The translations under genes were made by a program, and so were the position numbers. Of a DNA stretch of 64,000 nt, positions 33,762 through 42,655 are shown in pieces (within the stretch, counting starts at the first letter, position 1; every line of letters begins with the position of its first letter). The notes below the pieces were generated by a model, which was not told where the DNA came from, did not search any database, and worked only from the letters and a program-made list of their open reading frames with translations. The stretch is taken from assembly GCF_964033635.1 (NCBI RefSeq), contig NZ_OZ035533.1, positions 5,613,001-5,677,000 of the forward strand, in the 5' to 3' direction. This DNA is from Chitinophaga sp. MM2321 (lineage in GTDB: Bacteria; Bacteroidota; Bacteroidia; Chitinophagales; Chitinophagaceae).

Positions 33762-35174
33762 ATGAAAAAGAAGATTTACAGTTTGTTGGCCCTTCTATAT
33801 ACCGTAGTTACAGGCTATGCCCAAGATGCTTACATTCAAAATCAGAGTATTTTAGCTCAGCCTGCCACTGGATGGATCAGCGGGAAATTGGCTTCCAGTT
33901 ATCTTCAGACCACTACCGGCACCAGCGCCACGGGTAGTCGTCATCATGATTTTTTCGCCGGCACCAATACGCCTGCCGGTGCTAACTTAAGATGGTCTTT
34001 CGGTTTACAAACATTAGAAACAGGCAGCAATTTAGGATCAGATTTTAAGCTCTGGAGTTACAAAGATGATGGCACCTACCTTGCCACCCCCCTTACGATT
34101 CTAAGATCTACAGGAGTGGTGAGTATCCAAGTAGGAATTGGCACGCCATGGTTAAATACGAATAATTCAACCGGAGTTTTGAGTATTCACGGTGGCGCCA
34201 ATGCTGCCAATAGCTATAGAGGTGCTGAAATAGATTTAAGAGCGGGGGGGCATTCTATTACTCCCGGAGAAATGACTTTTCATACGGGTATTGGTGGCGG
34301 AGGTACAGCGCAGCCGGAAAGAATGAGGATTAATGTCGCTGGCCTGGTAACAATGGGATATGGATTAAGTCTGACCAATACCACGTCCAATAATTTACTT
34401 TACGCGGATGCTGGTTTTGGAGCACCTACTTTGATAACGAGAAGCCAGGGTACGAAAATTACACTCTTGCCTTCCGTCAGTGCCAATAATGTTGACTATG
34501 CGTTTGGACTGGAGAGAAGTGTAAATAATACAGAATCCTGGTACAGTATGCCCAGCCACTCCTACGCACATTCCCTTAAATTCTATGGAGGGACAAGCCA
34601 AATAGGCAGAATAGACGGACTCGGTAATAGTCAATGGGAAGGACAAGGACGGTTTAAAGGATGGTACACTGCCAATGGAACAGGTATGGCAGCGGAGTTA
34701 GGGGTATCCGCTAACCGTGCCGCACTCATCGGATACAACAGGACACCAGGCGCTACAAGTTATATACCTCTGCTGCTCACGGGAGGAACAACAAGTTCTA
34801 ATAACACGAACGTTATAATTAATAATGTAGGTGTTGGAATTGGCACTTTAACCCCACAGTCCGAACTCTCTGTAAAGGGTACCATCACAGCCCAGCGGGT
34901 AAAAGTAACCCAGACAGGTTGGGCAGATTATGTATTTCACAAGGATTATCCACTTCCTTCTTTACAGGATATTGAAAAATTCATACTTGAACATAACCAC
35001 TTACCGGGAATCCCATCAGCAGCAGAAGTTCAAAAAGAGGGTATAGATCTGGGCGAAATAAATAAAACGCTATTACAAAAAATTGAAGAACTGACCTTGC
35101 ACTTAATTAAAATGCAAAAAGAAATTACCCAGCAACAGCAAGAACTTGCGGCATTAAAAACTGAGAGGATATAA
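33762..35174 (+). CDS. secreted tail-fibre-like protein, copy 1
   Basis: A 470-residue exported protein with signal peptide MKKKIYSLLALLYTVVTGYAQ. The body is rich in Gly, Ser, Thr and Asn with beta-type repeats. The C-terminal ~100 residues have the block found at the end of many Bacteroidota secreted fibre-like proteins: GIGTLTPQSELSVKGTITAQ, then TGWADYVFHKDYPLPSLQ, HLPGIPSAAEVQKEGIDLGE and a coiled coil (LLQKIEELTLHLIKMQKEI). That block resembles the stalk region of S74-type tail-fibre proteins. The role is unknown, presumably surface or extracellular structure. The N-terminal ~200 residues are almost identical to those of the next gene. Confidence 0.8.
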   Translation: MKKKIYSLLALLYTVVTGYAQDAYIQNQSILAQPATGWISGKLASSYLQTTTGTSATGSRHHDFFAGTNTPAGANLRWSFGLQTLETGSNLGSDFKLWSYKDDGTYLATPLTILRSTGVVSIQVGIGTPWLNTNNSTGVLSIHGGANAANSYRGAEIDLRAGGHSITPGEMTFHTGIGGGGTAQPERMRINVAGLVTMGYGLSLTNTTSNNLLYADAGFGAPTLITRSQGTKITLLPSVSANNVDYAFGLERSVNNTESWYSMPSHSYAHSLKFYGGTSQIGRIDGLGNSQWEGQGRFKGWYTANGTGMAAELGVSANRAALIGYNRTPGATSYIPLLLTGGTTSSNNTNVIINNVGVGIGTLTPQSELSVKGTITAQRVKVTQTGWADYVFHKDYPLPSLQDIEKFILEHNHLPGIPSAAEVQKEGIDLGEINKTLLQKIEELTLHLIKMQKEITQQQQELAALKTERI

Positions 35175-35226
35175 ATTCAACCGAAATCAAAAAATATTCT
35201 TATTAATCCCTATAATACTTTCATCT

Positions 35227-36627
35227 ATGAAAAAGAAGATTTACAGTTTGTTACCCCTGTTATATACTGTAGTTGCAGGCTATGCCCAGGATAGTGCTTA
35301 CATTCAAAATCAGAGTACTGTAGCTCAGCCTGCCAGTGGGTGGATCAGTGGAAAATTGGCTTCCAGTTATCTTCAGACGACTACCGGCACCAGCGCCACC
35401 GGTAGTCGTCATCATGATTTTTTTGCCGGCACCAATACGCCTGCCGGTGCTAACTTAAGATGGTCTTTCGGTTTACAAACATTAGAAACAGGCAGCAATT
35501 TAGGATCAGATTTTAAGCTCTGGAGTTACAAAGATGATGGCACCTACCTTGCCACCCCCCTTACGATTCTAAGATCTACAGGAATAGTGAGTATCCAAGT
35601 AGGAATTGGCACGCCATGGTTAAATACGAATAATTCAACCGGAGTTTTGAGTATTCACGGTGGCGCCAATGCTGCCAATAGCTATAGAGGTGCTGAAATA
35701 GATTTAAGAGCGGGGGGGCATTCTATTACTCCCGGAGAAATGACTTTTCATACGGGTATTGGTGGCGGAGGTACAGCGCAGCCGGAAAGAATGAGGATTA
35801 ATGTCGCTGGCCTGGTGACAATAGGATATGGGCTAAGCCTAACTAACCCAACGTCTAACCTCGTAAATTTTAATTCAGTTGGCATTAGTGCCCCTACAAT
35901 AAATACAAGGAGTATAGGTACTAAACTTGTCTTATATTCTGCTGTATCTGCAACCACCAGCGACTACGCAACTGGTATTGAATCTTCACATATATGGTTT
36001 AGTGTGCCTTCAAATGGAAATTTACAAGGTTTTAAATTTTATGGGGGAACAAGTCAAATAGGCAGAATAGACGGACTTGGTAATAGTCAATGGGAAGGAC
36101 AAGGACGGTTTAAAGGATGGCTTACCGGAACCGCAGCTACCGGTGCTGCTGCCGAGATAGGAGCAACTGCTTCGGGGGCTTCCTTAATAGGCTTTAATAG
36201 AACTACAGGAGTCTATATTCCTTTGTCTCTGAGCGGGGGAACAACCGCCACCAACCAGACCATCGTTACTATAAATAATATTGGTGTTGGTATCGGTACT
36301 CCTACCCCACAGTCCGAACTCTCCGTAAAAGGTACTATCACAGCCCAACGGGTAAAAGTAACCCAAACCGGCTGGGCCGATTATGTATTCCACAAGGATT
36401 ACCTACTTCCTTCCTTACAGGAGGTTGAAGCGTACATTAATACCCATCAACACCTGGATGGCATTCCTTCCGCGGTAGATGTAGATAAGGATGGAATTGA
36501 TGTGGGAGAAATGAACAAAAAACTATTGGCGAAAGTGGAAGAACTCACTTTATACCTGATTGAGCAGAATAAGAAAATTACGGCACTGGAGGAATGGAAA
36601 GAAAAGCAGGAGAAAGAGAGAAATTAA
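35227..36627 (+). CDS. secreted tail-fibre-like protein, copy 2
   Basis: A 466-residue paralog of the preceding gene, 52 nt downstream, with the same signal peptide and layout. Residues ~1-205 are nearly identical to copy 1, and the following ~65 residues are unrelated. The block TSQIGRIDGLGNSQWEGQGR is identical again, then ~60 residues differ. The PQSELSVKGTITAQ/WADYVFHKDY block is shared, and the coiled-coil end differs (LLAKVEELTLYLIEQNKKI). The spacer before it also duplicates the spacer before copy 1. Function unknown. Confidence 0.8.
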   Translation: MKKKIYSLLPLLYTVVAGYAQDSAYIQNQSTVAQPASGWISGKLASSYLQTTTGTSATGSRHHDFFAGTNTPAGANLRWSFGLQTLETGSNLGSDFKLWSYKDDGTYLATPLTILRSTGIVSIQVGIGTPWLNTNNSTGVLSIHGGANAANSYRGAEIDLRAGGHSITPGEMTFHTGIGGGGTAQPERMRINVAGLVTIGYGLSLTNPTSNLVNFNSVGISAPTINTRSIGTKLVLYSAVSATTSDYATGIESSHIWFSVPSNGNLQGFKFYGGTSQIGRIDGLGNSQWEGQGRFKGWLTGTAATGAAAEIGATASGASLIGFNRTTGVYIPLSLSGGTTATNQTIVTINNIGVGIGTPTPQSELSVKGTITAQRVKVTQTGWADYVFHKDYLLPSLQEVEAYINTHQHLDGIPSAVDVDKDGIDVGEMNKKLLAKVEELTLYLIEQNKKITALEEWKEKQEKERN

Positions 36628-36717
36628 TGCTTATCCGTGGTGGCCTCTTTTGATCCATAAAAAAATACCGGGCAAATTTGCCTTAAAATTTAAAAAAATC
36701 ATTATATCAATATCCCA

Positions 36718-36743
36718 GAAGATACCTGTCCCCAGGTATCTTC
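36718..36743. repeat. perfect 11-bp hairpin after copy 2
   Basis: GAAGATACCTG-TCCC-CAGGTATCTTC is a perfect hairpin with a 4-nt loop, 90 nt after the copy 2 stop. It is followed by C/A-rich sequence rather than a T-tract, so it may slow or protect the transcript rather than terminate it. It lies in the 261-nt gap before the AraC gene. Confidence 0.6.
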
Positions 36744-36775
36744 ACCCCCAAAAAATAGGTTAAGCCCCCAAAGGC

Positions 36776-36813
36776 TCCTATTATCTTTCGCAACTCCTAT
36801 ACTATTTTTCAGA
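36776..36813. promoter_or_regulatory. AraC-regulon motif, copy at the regulator gene
   Basis: TCCTATTATC... runs to TATACTATTTTTCAGA and resembles the motif found at 50212, 55952, 56267 and 62771; its tail TACTATTTTTCAGA is the best-conserved part. It lies 75 nt before the AraC start codon, where an autoregulatory site would be expected. Confidence 0.5.
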
Positions 36814-36888
36814 AAAATTGAAGCATCCGTTATAATTCAATATATTTAGATATGGCATTTCATTTCTCAACTTTAAACTGAATGACTG

Positions 36889-37755
36889 ATGAAATCTATT
36901 GAATTACGGTTACCGAAAGATTTTGACAAATCATTTACTGTATTTAAAGAAGTGGGAAAATCTTTCCCCTGTCCCTGGCATTATCACCCGGAATATGAAT
37001 TAGTACTGGTTTTAAAAAGTAACGGCCGCCGGATGGTGGGAGACAATATCGGGAATTTCGATGAAGGAGACCTTGTATGCATGGGGCCTTCCTTACCTCA
37101 CGTATGGGTAAACGATCCAAAATTTATTAACGGACAGGTTGATTACATGGCTGAAGCTATTGTCATTCATTTTAAAGACAATTTCCTGGGAGAGAATTTC
37201 CTTCAAATTCCTGAAATGGATGCCTTTAAAAATTTTCTGCAATTATCTAACCGGGGCATGGTCATTAATGGGGAGGCTAGGGCAGAAATTACTGCATTAA
37301 TGGAAAAAATGCCGGGTATGAACGGACTTCAGCGTCTGTCATCACTTTTATTAATCTTCGATATTTTATCCCGCACTACTGAGTATGAATTACTGGCGAG
37401 TCCCGGCTTTGTTAAAACCATCAATGTAAAAAGTTCGGACCGGTTAAATAAGATAACAGAATATCTTATACAGAATTTTGATCAGGAGATTTCTTTGTCA
37501 AAAGTAGCCTCCCTAGCCAATATGGCGGTTACTACCTTTAGTAACTTTTTTAAAGAGAACTACAGGGTAACCTTTGTGGAATATCTGAATACCCTGCGGA
37601 TCGGATACGCCTGTAGAAAACTTTCAGAAAAGGATCAAAATATTGTGGATGTCGCTTATGAATGCGGATTCAATAGCCTGGCAAATTTTAACAGACAGTT
37701 TAAAAAATATAAAAACATGACGCCTACCGAATACAGAAGAATAATATGCGCCTGA
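36889..37755 (+). CDS. AraC-family regulator, probable controller of the catabolic locus
   Basis: A 288-residue regulator. The N-terminal cupin sensor has FPCPWHYHPEYELVLVLKSN and DNIGNFDEGDLVCMGPSLPH. The C-terminal AraC DNA-binding domain has EISLSKVASLANMAVTTFS for the first helix-turn-helix and VDVAYECGFNSLANFNRQFK, MTPTEYRR for the second. It sits at the regulator position next to a ~20-gene minus-strand locus with SusC/SusD. The same long motif occurs before itself and in front of the locus's transcription units, so it most likely senses an imported sugar-type inducer. Confidence 0.9.
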   Translation: MKSIELRLPKDFDKSFTVFKEVGKSFPCPWHYHPEYELVLVLKSNGRRMVGDNIGNFDEGDLVCMGPSLPHVWVNDPKFINGQVDYMAEAIVIHFKDNFLGENFLQIPEMDAFKNFLQLSNRGMVINGEARAEITALMEKMPGMNGLQRLSSLLLIFDILSRTTEYELLASPGFVKTINVKSSDRLNKITEYLIQNFDQEISLSKVASLANMAVTTFSNFFKENYRVTFVEYLNTLRIGYACRKLSEKDQNIVDVAYECGFNSLANFNRQFKKYKNMTPTEYRRIICA

Positions 37756-37785
37756 GAAAAAGCGGGACCTGTAAACCTGGCGTCT

Positions 37786-38568
37786 TTATGCATTTAAGCC
37801 ACCATCCATTAGTATATTCTCGCCGTTAATATAAGCACCGGCATCAGAGGATAATAGCACCATCAACCCCTTAATATCATCTTTGTTTGCCATTCTTCCC
37901 AGCGGTACTTTCTTACAATAATTATCTAAAAAACGTGGTGATTGATTATTAAATAATCCACCGGGACTGATACAATTAAACCTTACATTTTTGCCTGTCA
38001 ACATTTTAGTCATGTAACGGTTTAGATTGATCAACCCTCCATTATGGAAGAAATAATCCGGTGGAAGATCTCCCATAGTTGTTCCTTCGTAATTGGATAG
38101 ATCAGGACCAAACATGCCCATCATAGAACTGATATTAATAACGCTCCCGCCGCCACTCTGCACAATCAGGTCCGTCATTTCACGTAAAATAAACATCATA
38201 CCTGTGGCATTCACCTCCATAGATGCTGCAAACTGCTCTATTGCTGCATTGTAGCCTTTCATAGGCCGGGATACTGCGTTATTTACAAATACATCCAACC
38301 GGCCAAACCTATCCATGATCTGGTCTTTCAGCCTCATCACCGAATCACTATCAGCTTGATCAACGTCCATTGCGTGAACATCCAATCCTTCCTTGTTGAA
38401 GTCTTCCGCCACTTTTTGCAATGCTTCCAGGTTACGCGAAGCAATGATCACTGTTCCCCCTGCTTCAGATAACCCTTCTGTAATAGATTTTCCATAATTT
38501 CCGGCGCCACCTGTTACCAGTATAATTTTTCCTTTCAGGCTTAATAGGTCCAATACGTGCATCGTCAA
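37786..38568 (-). CDS. SDR-family oxidoreductase with altered catalytic lysine
   Basis: A 260-residue short-chain dehydrogenase. The Rossmann motif TGGAGNYGKSI and the NNAVSRP block are present. The active-site Ser is in INISSMMG and Tyr in PPDYFFHNGG. The usual YxxxK appears here as YFFHN, so the catalytic Lys position is Asn (codon at 38041-38043). The rest (GGLINLNRYM, CISPGGLFNNQ, ILMDGG) fits a subgroup acting on sugar-acid or polyol substrates. It overlaps the Gfo/Idh/MocA gene by 4 nt and ends the minus-strand array. Confidence 0.88.
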   Translation of the reverse strand: MTMHVLDLLSLKGKIILVTGGAGNYGKSITEGLSEAGGTVIIASRNLEALQKVAEDFNKEGLDVHAMDVDQADSDSVMRLKDQIMDRFGRLDVFVNNAVSRPMKGYNAAIEQFAASMEVNATGMMFILREMTDLIVQSGGGSVINISSMMGMFGPDLSNYEGTTMGDLPPDYFFHNGGLINLNRYMTKMLTGKNVRFNCISPGGLFNNQSPRFLDNYCKKVPLGRMANKDDIKGLMVLLSSDAGAYINGENILMDGGLNA

Positions 38569-39488
38569 CTTTTTAATTGAATAATTGCTCCACCATTTTC
38601 AAAACTTTCACGGGCACCTATCAACGTGTTGATGATAGATTCCGTTTTAGAAAAAGGCAGACGGGATTGTCCTTCTTCCACAGATCGTACAAATTCTATG
38701 ATGTTATCCCTGAACATGGAATAAGAATTCCGGATGTCTATCAACCGCCACCCCAGCTCTCCGAATACGGATAATTGAAAAGTAGACGATATATTCATGA
38801 ATAGATGAAACGTAACCTGCACACCGTTTTCAAATTTCACATGAACAATGTCCTTATCCTTTTCACCAATATGCTGCACAGTAATGGGCTGCGGATCATC
38901 GAGTAATGTAAACACTGCTTCCAGCAGATGAACACCATATTTCAGCCAGTCCTTTTTTCCAACGGCTGTCACTAATTCCAGCTTCCCCAAAGAAGCCAGT
39001 TCCTGCTTCACTATTCTGCACTCATTTGAATAGCGCATGGATGAACAGGACATGAAAACTTTTTCTTTTTCATGTTGATCACTGAACCAGGCAAGATCTT
39101 CCCTGGTAACGGCTATGGGCTTATCAATAAAAACAGGAATCCCTGCCTCAAAGAAGGGTTTGCTCATGGTAACATGCTGCTGTGCATCATCTCTGGATAA
39201 TATTACAGCATCCACCACACCCACCATATCTTCCAGATTATCTACTATATTTTCAATGTGCGTAGTCGCTGCAATACTCTGAGAAATAGTCTTGTCCTGC
39301 GTCCAGATATGCGTCACTTTTGCACCGCTAATCCCTATCGTATCCTTGTTTGCTTCCAGGTAATGCGCTACAGCAGGGTAACCCACACGGATAATTTCAT
39401 CTCCCTTAAAACAACCATTGATAATAGCTGACCAGGAATAAGGGTGTGCATTTCCCGGACTCATTCCTATCATTCCGATTTTGATCAT
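38565..39488 (-). CDS. Gfo/Idh/MocA-family oxidoreductase
   Basis: A 307-residue NAD(P)-dependent sugar oxidoreductase of the family. It has an N-terminal Rossmann fold (KIGMIGMSPGNAH, then VVDAVILSRDDAQQH). The motif FIDKPIA stands where EKP is common, and the C-terminal domain has DWLKYGVHLLEAV carrying the usual His. Likely oxidises or reduces a hydroxyl of a sugar or sugar-acid intermediate. It is translationally coupled to the SDR gene. Confidence 0.87.
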   Translation of the reverse strand: MIKIGMIGMSPGNAHPYSWSAIINGCFKGDEIIRVGYPAVAHYLEANKDTIGISGAKVTHIWTQDKTISQSIAATTHIENIVDNLEDMVGVVDAVILSRDDAQQHVTMSKPFFEAGIPVFIDKPIAVTREDLAWFSDQHEKEKVFMSCSSMRYSNECRIVKQELASLGKLELVTAVGKKDWLKYGVHLLEAVFTLLDDPQPITVQHIGEKDKDIVHVKFENGVQVTFHLFMNISSTFQLSVFGELGWRLIDIRNSYSMFRDNIIEFVRSVEEGQSRLPFSKTESIINTLIGARESFENGGAIIQLKS

Positions 39489-39503
39489 AATCAGTTGCGG
39501 TTT

Positions 39504-40460
39504 TTATTTTAGCCATCCCATTTTATCCCAATGAGGTAGATTCAGAAACGCAGGATCAGGATATGCAAGCCCCTGCGCCCTTTTAAGACCGTCCGGATGC
39601 ATGTATAATCCATCTGCAATGATAAGCGCCTGGCGAAGATATTCCATGCGGTCCATGCCAATCAGTACAGCAGCCACCTGTTCAGATGATAATGCAAATT
39701 TTATAGCCAGGGTCGGCAAATCAGCAAAATCGGCGCCCAGGAGATCGTCATAACGTTGTATATGCTGCTGCACATCCTGTAAAGCCGGATGCAGCTCTTT
39801 TCCACGATCACTTAGAAGCCCTTTTAGTAACACTGACCTGATCACAATTCCGATTCCCCGCTGCTTTGCTTCATCAAATAGTTCAGATTGCCTTTGATCC
39901 ATCAGGTTGTAAGGTACCTGCAGCACATCCCATAACCCGGAACTAATCGCTTTCTCCGTTTCATTGGTCGTGTATGTGGAAGCGCCGATGGCTCTTGTAA
40001 TACCTCTTTTCTCCAGGTCTGTAAATGCTTTTGCAATGGCCTGGTTTTCCAGGATTTCTTCATCAGCCTGATGTAACATGAACACATCTACATAATCTGT
40101 TTGAAGTGCAAGCAGACTTTCACTGACAGAAATTTCTATTATTTTTTTGATTTCGTTATCGGGTGGTAAATTTCCCTGCTTATCGCGAAATCCGCGGCAT
40201 TTAGTTGATATCACCACATCTTTTCTTCTACCGGCAAATGCTTTGCCCATAATGGTTTCGCTATTACCATATAAGCGTGCTGTATCAAAGAAATTAATGC
40301 CTGCATCGGTGGAAGCATGTAACAGCCGGATTGCTTCGTTCTCCGACACCATATCAGCAGCACTGTTCACCCCTATTCCATAAGGCATTCCAATTTCTAC
40401 GCCACCAAAAGCAACTTCGGATACCTGTATAGCAGTTCTTCCTAAAATCCTTTTTTTCAT
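39504..40460 (-). CDS. aldo/keto reductase
   Basis: A 318-residue AKR with the catalytic set DTARLYGNS (Asp, Tyr), VVISTKCRG (Lys) and DVFMLHQAD (His). It opens with the NAD(P)H oxidoreductase pattern LGRTAIQVSEVAFGGVEIG. It is related to L-fucose/D-threo-aldose dehydrogenase-type AKRs, so a role in sugar oxidation is plausible. Its start codon overlaps the end of the aldolase gene by 4 nt. Confidence 0.88.
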   Translation of the reverse strand: MKKRILGRTAIQVSEVAFGGVEIGMPYGIGVNSAADMVSENEAIRLLHASTDAGINFFDTARLYGNSETIMGKAFAGRRKDVVISTKCRGFRDKQGNLPPDNEIKKIIEISVSESLLALQTDYVDVFMLHQADEEILENQAIAKAFTDLEKRGITRAIGASTYTTNETEKAISSGLWDVLQVPYNLMDQRQSELFDEAKQRGIGIVIRSVLLKGLLSDRGKELHPALQDVQQHIQRYDDLLGADFADLPTLAIKFALSSEQVAAVLIGMDRMEYLRQALIIADGLYMHPDGLKRAQGLAYPDPAFLNLPHWDKMGWLK

Positions 40461-41278
40461 TTGTTTGATGTCTGATTTTCCAAATAAGAATTTTGATTTG
40501 CATCCTTATCGGTTTTATTAAACGCATGCACAATACCCGCGCAATAGTTCTTTAAGCCCACTACATCTGCCCCTATACTTACAAAATGATACCCCATAGC
40601 AGTCAACTCATCAAGATTATCGGTACTTCCTACCGTACCGGCAAACTTGCCATGTTTATTGGCTACTTCAGCCACTCTTTTCCTGGTTTCAATGATCTTA
40701 GGGTTTTGCCAGTCTCCCGGAGCGCCGATACTCTGACTAAAATCGCCGGGGCCAAAGAAGAGCATATCAAAACCTTCCAGTGCGGCAATAGCTTCCAGCT
40801 CATCGAGTGGTTCAACATCTTCAATCTGTAATACTATAAATCTTTCTTCATTAGCCTGTTTCAGGTAATCATTAAAATCCAGGGAGGTATATGCACCATC
40901 TGTGTTACCACCATCTATGGGCCTGCGGCCAATTGGATGAAAGCGTGTCATTTGTATTACTTTCCTGGCATCTTCCAGTCCCATTATATGCGGCACCATA
41001 ATACCGGTAGCGTCCAGTTCCAGCGGTTTAATATAATCGCTGTATCCACCGCGCGATACCCTTACCATTATATCGGTATTATGCGCTTTTGTTGCCCAGA
41101 TATTTGCAGCAACAATTGACCAGTCCTGGCCGATATGTTCCTGGTCTATCCAGATACAATCGAACCCGGAAATAGCCGCCACCTCAGACACTCTTGCATC
41201 CGATAAATTTATTTTAAAGCAACTGGTCGTTTTGCCGGCCCTCAGCTGCCGGAGTACCCGGCTTTTTCTCATTTGCAT
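40457..41278 (-). CDS. HpcH/HpaI-type class II aldolase
   Basis: A 273-residue metal-dependent aldolase of the HpaI/GarL family, which cleaves 2-keto-3-deoxy acids to pyruvate and an aldehyde. Motifs include the WIDQEHIGQDW block (DxEH), VRVSRG (Arg), ATGIMVPHIM, VLQIEDVEPL (metal Glu) and FFGPGDFSQSIG (metal Asp). A ~20-residue polar tail is extra. A second ATG 6 nt inside is also possible. As a keto-deoxy-sugar-acid aldolase it fits downstream of the enolase-superfamily dehydratase in the same locus. Confidence 0.88.
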   Translation of the reverse strand: MQMRKSRVLRQLRAGKTTSCFKINLSDARVSEVAAISGFDCIWIDQEHIGQDWSIVAANIWATKAHNTDIMVRVSRGGYSDYIKPLELDATGIMVPHIMGLEDARKVIQMTRFHPIGRRPIDGGNTDGAYTSLDFNDYLKQANEERFIVLQIEDVEPLDELEAIAALEGFDMLFFGPGDFSQSIGAPGDWQNPKIIETRKRVAEVANKHGKFAGTVGSTDNLDELTAMGYHFVSIGADVVGLKNYCAGIVHAFNKTDKDANQNSYLENQTSNK

Positions 41279-41301
41279 GGAAAGTATTTTAAGATTTATT
41301 A

Positions 41302-42567
41302 TTACTGTTCCGCCTTCTCAGCAGTTCCAGGTTTCACCAGATACAACAGGAAAGCACAGATAATCAAAATAAAAGCAGCAGACCGGTATATCATTCCCAG
41401 GTTTATATCTGCATCACGCAGCAAGCCACCTGCATACAATCCGGCTCCGCCAATAATTGTAGCGAACATATTCAGCACCCCATACCCCGTAGCACGATAA
41501 CGGGGGTCTGCCACCAGGCAAAGGATAGGCATCATATTCGCATCTGTAAATGTACGTGTGACACCATAAATCATAAAAAAAACAATGGCAACCGGAAGGA
41601 TGGCCGTATTGCCCGCTATAAATACACAGGGCGCTGCTATGCAAAGTCCGATTACAGGCACCATTACCCGCGCCCTGGGATTGTTTTTACTCCAGCGGTC
41701 AGCTAAAAATCCTCCTAACAGTAATCCAACAATGGAGGCCGGATAAAAATAGCCTGTAGCATACAAACCAGCCATTCCCTGTGAAAGATTAAACTGTTCT
41801 TTATAATACGTGGGCAACCATCCCATAATCATCCAGCCTACTATGCCCATCAATCCCCAGAAGAAAAGCATGTAGATAAAAGCTCTCCGGCTAAACAAGT
41901 CCTTAATAGCCTCTAAAAACCTGACCTTAGTCGCCTCTTCCCCGGCAGGTATATCCGCCTTTTCCACGGGAGCATCCTTCAGCGTGAATGCCAGGATAAT
42001 TGAATAAGCTATGCCGATAATGCCAAAAATATAGAACGCAAAAGTCCATTCATGTTTTTCCGCAATCCACCCACCAACAAAGCCCAGGCTTTGCCCGATC
42101 ATAATACCGGCAATATGAATACCGGAAGCCAGTGAACGCGTAGACCCGCGGTGATAATCTACGATCAGTGCCAGCGCCGCCGGAATATAACAGGCTTCAC
42201 TGATCCCCATCAATGCCCGCGTAGCTAACAAGCCTTCAAAAGTTGTTACGTATGAAGTTAACCAGGTTACCGCCGACCATACAAACAAACTCACGATAAT
42301 AACCCGGCTACGCTTAAATCTGTCCGCAAGAAATCCGGCAAATGGACTTAGCAAACCATACACCCATAGAAAAACAGAAGTCAGCAGTCCGAATTGTCCA
42401 TCGGTCATTGGCATATCTTCTACAATAGAACTCCTCATCGTGGTGATCATGGAGCGATCTATATAGTTTAATGCGCCTACAACAGAAAGTAATGCAACAA
42501 CAAGCCATGCTCCTTTAGCCAATTTTTTAATCGCAGGTTTATCGATAACTGATGAATTTCCAAGCAT
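41302..42567 (-). CDS. MFS transporter, anion:cation symporter-like
   Basis: Inner-membrane importer of 421 residues with 12 predicted helices. Features are ALNYIDRSMITT at TM1, FAGFLADRFKRSRVI (MFS loop 2-3 motif) and GFLADRWSKNNPRARV in the second half. The pattern is close to hexuronate/galactarate-type ACS transporters. It probably carries the sugar acid released in the periplasm into the cytoplasm, where the aldolase and oxidoreductases encoded next to it act. Confidence 0.88.
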   Translation of the reverse strand: MLGNSSVIDKPAIKKLAKGAWLVVALLSVVGALNYIDRSMITTMRSSIVEDMPMTDGQFGLLTSVFLWVYGLLSPFAGFLADRFKRSRVIIVSLFVWSAVTWLTSYVTTFEGLLATRALMGISEACYIPAALALIVDYHRGSTRSLASGIHIAGIMIGQSLGFVGGWIAEKHEWTFAFYIFGIIGIAYSIILAFTLKDAPVEKADIPAGEEATKVRFLEAIKDLFSRRAFIYMLFFWGLMGIVGWMIMGWLPTYYKEQFNLSQGMAGLYATGYFYPASIVGLLLGGFLADRWSKNNPRARVMVPVIGLCIAAPCVFIAGNTAILPVAIVFFMIYGVTRTFTDANMMPILCLVADPRYRATGYGVLNMFATIIGGAGLYAGGLLRDADINLGMIYRSAAFILIICAFLLYLVKPGTAEKAEQ

Positions 42568-42655
42568 ACTCGTTTTAAATTAAACAAATGAAATGAATGC
42601 ACTACGATAATGGTTTCAAACAACGGGAGGAACAAAGCCCTGTCAGATAAATAAG

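Larger units (their letters stand above)
33711..36627 (+). repeat. tandem duplication of fibre-gene unit
   Basis: The unit of spacer plus gene (period ~1.46 kb) is repeated. The spacer (about ATTCAACC.AAATCAAAA, 33711-33761 and 35175-35226) and the first ~620 nt of each gene are nearly identical, with alternating variable blocks afterwards. The degenerate copy at 33273-33710 shares its 3' end. Confidence 0.85.
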
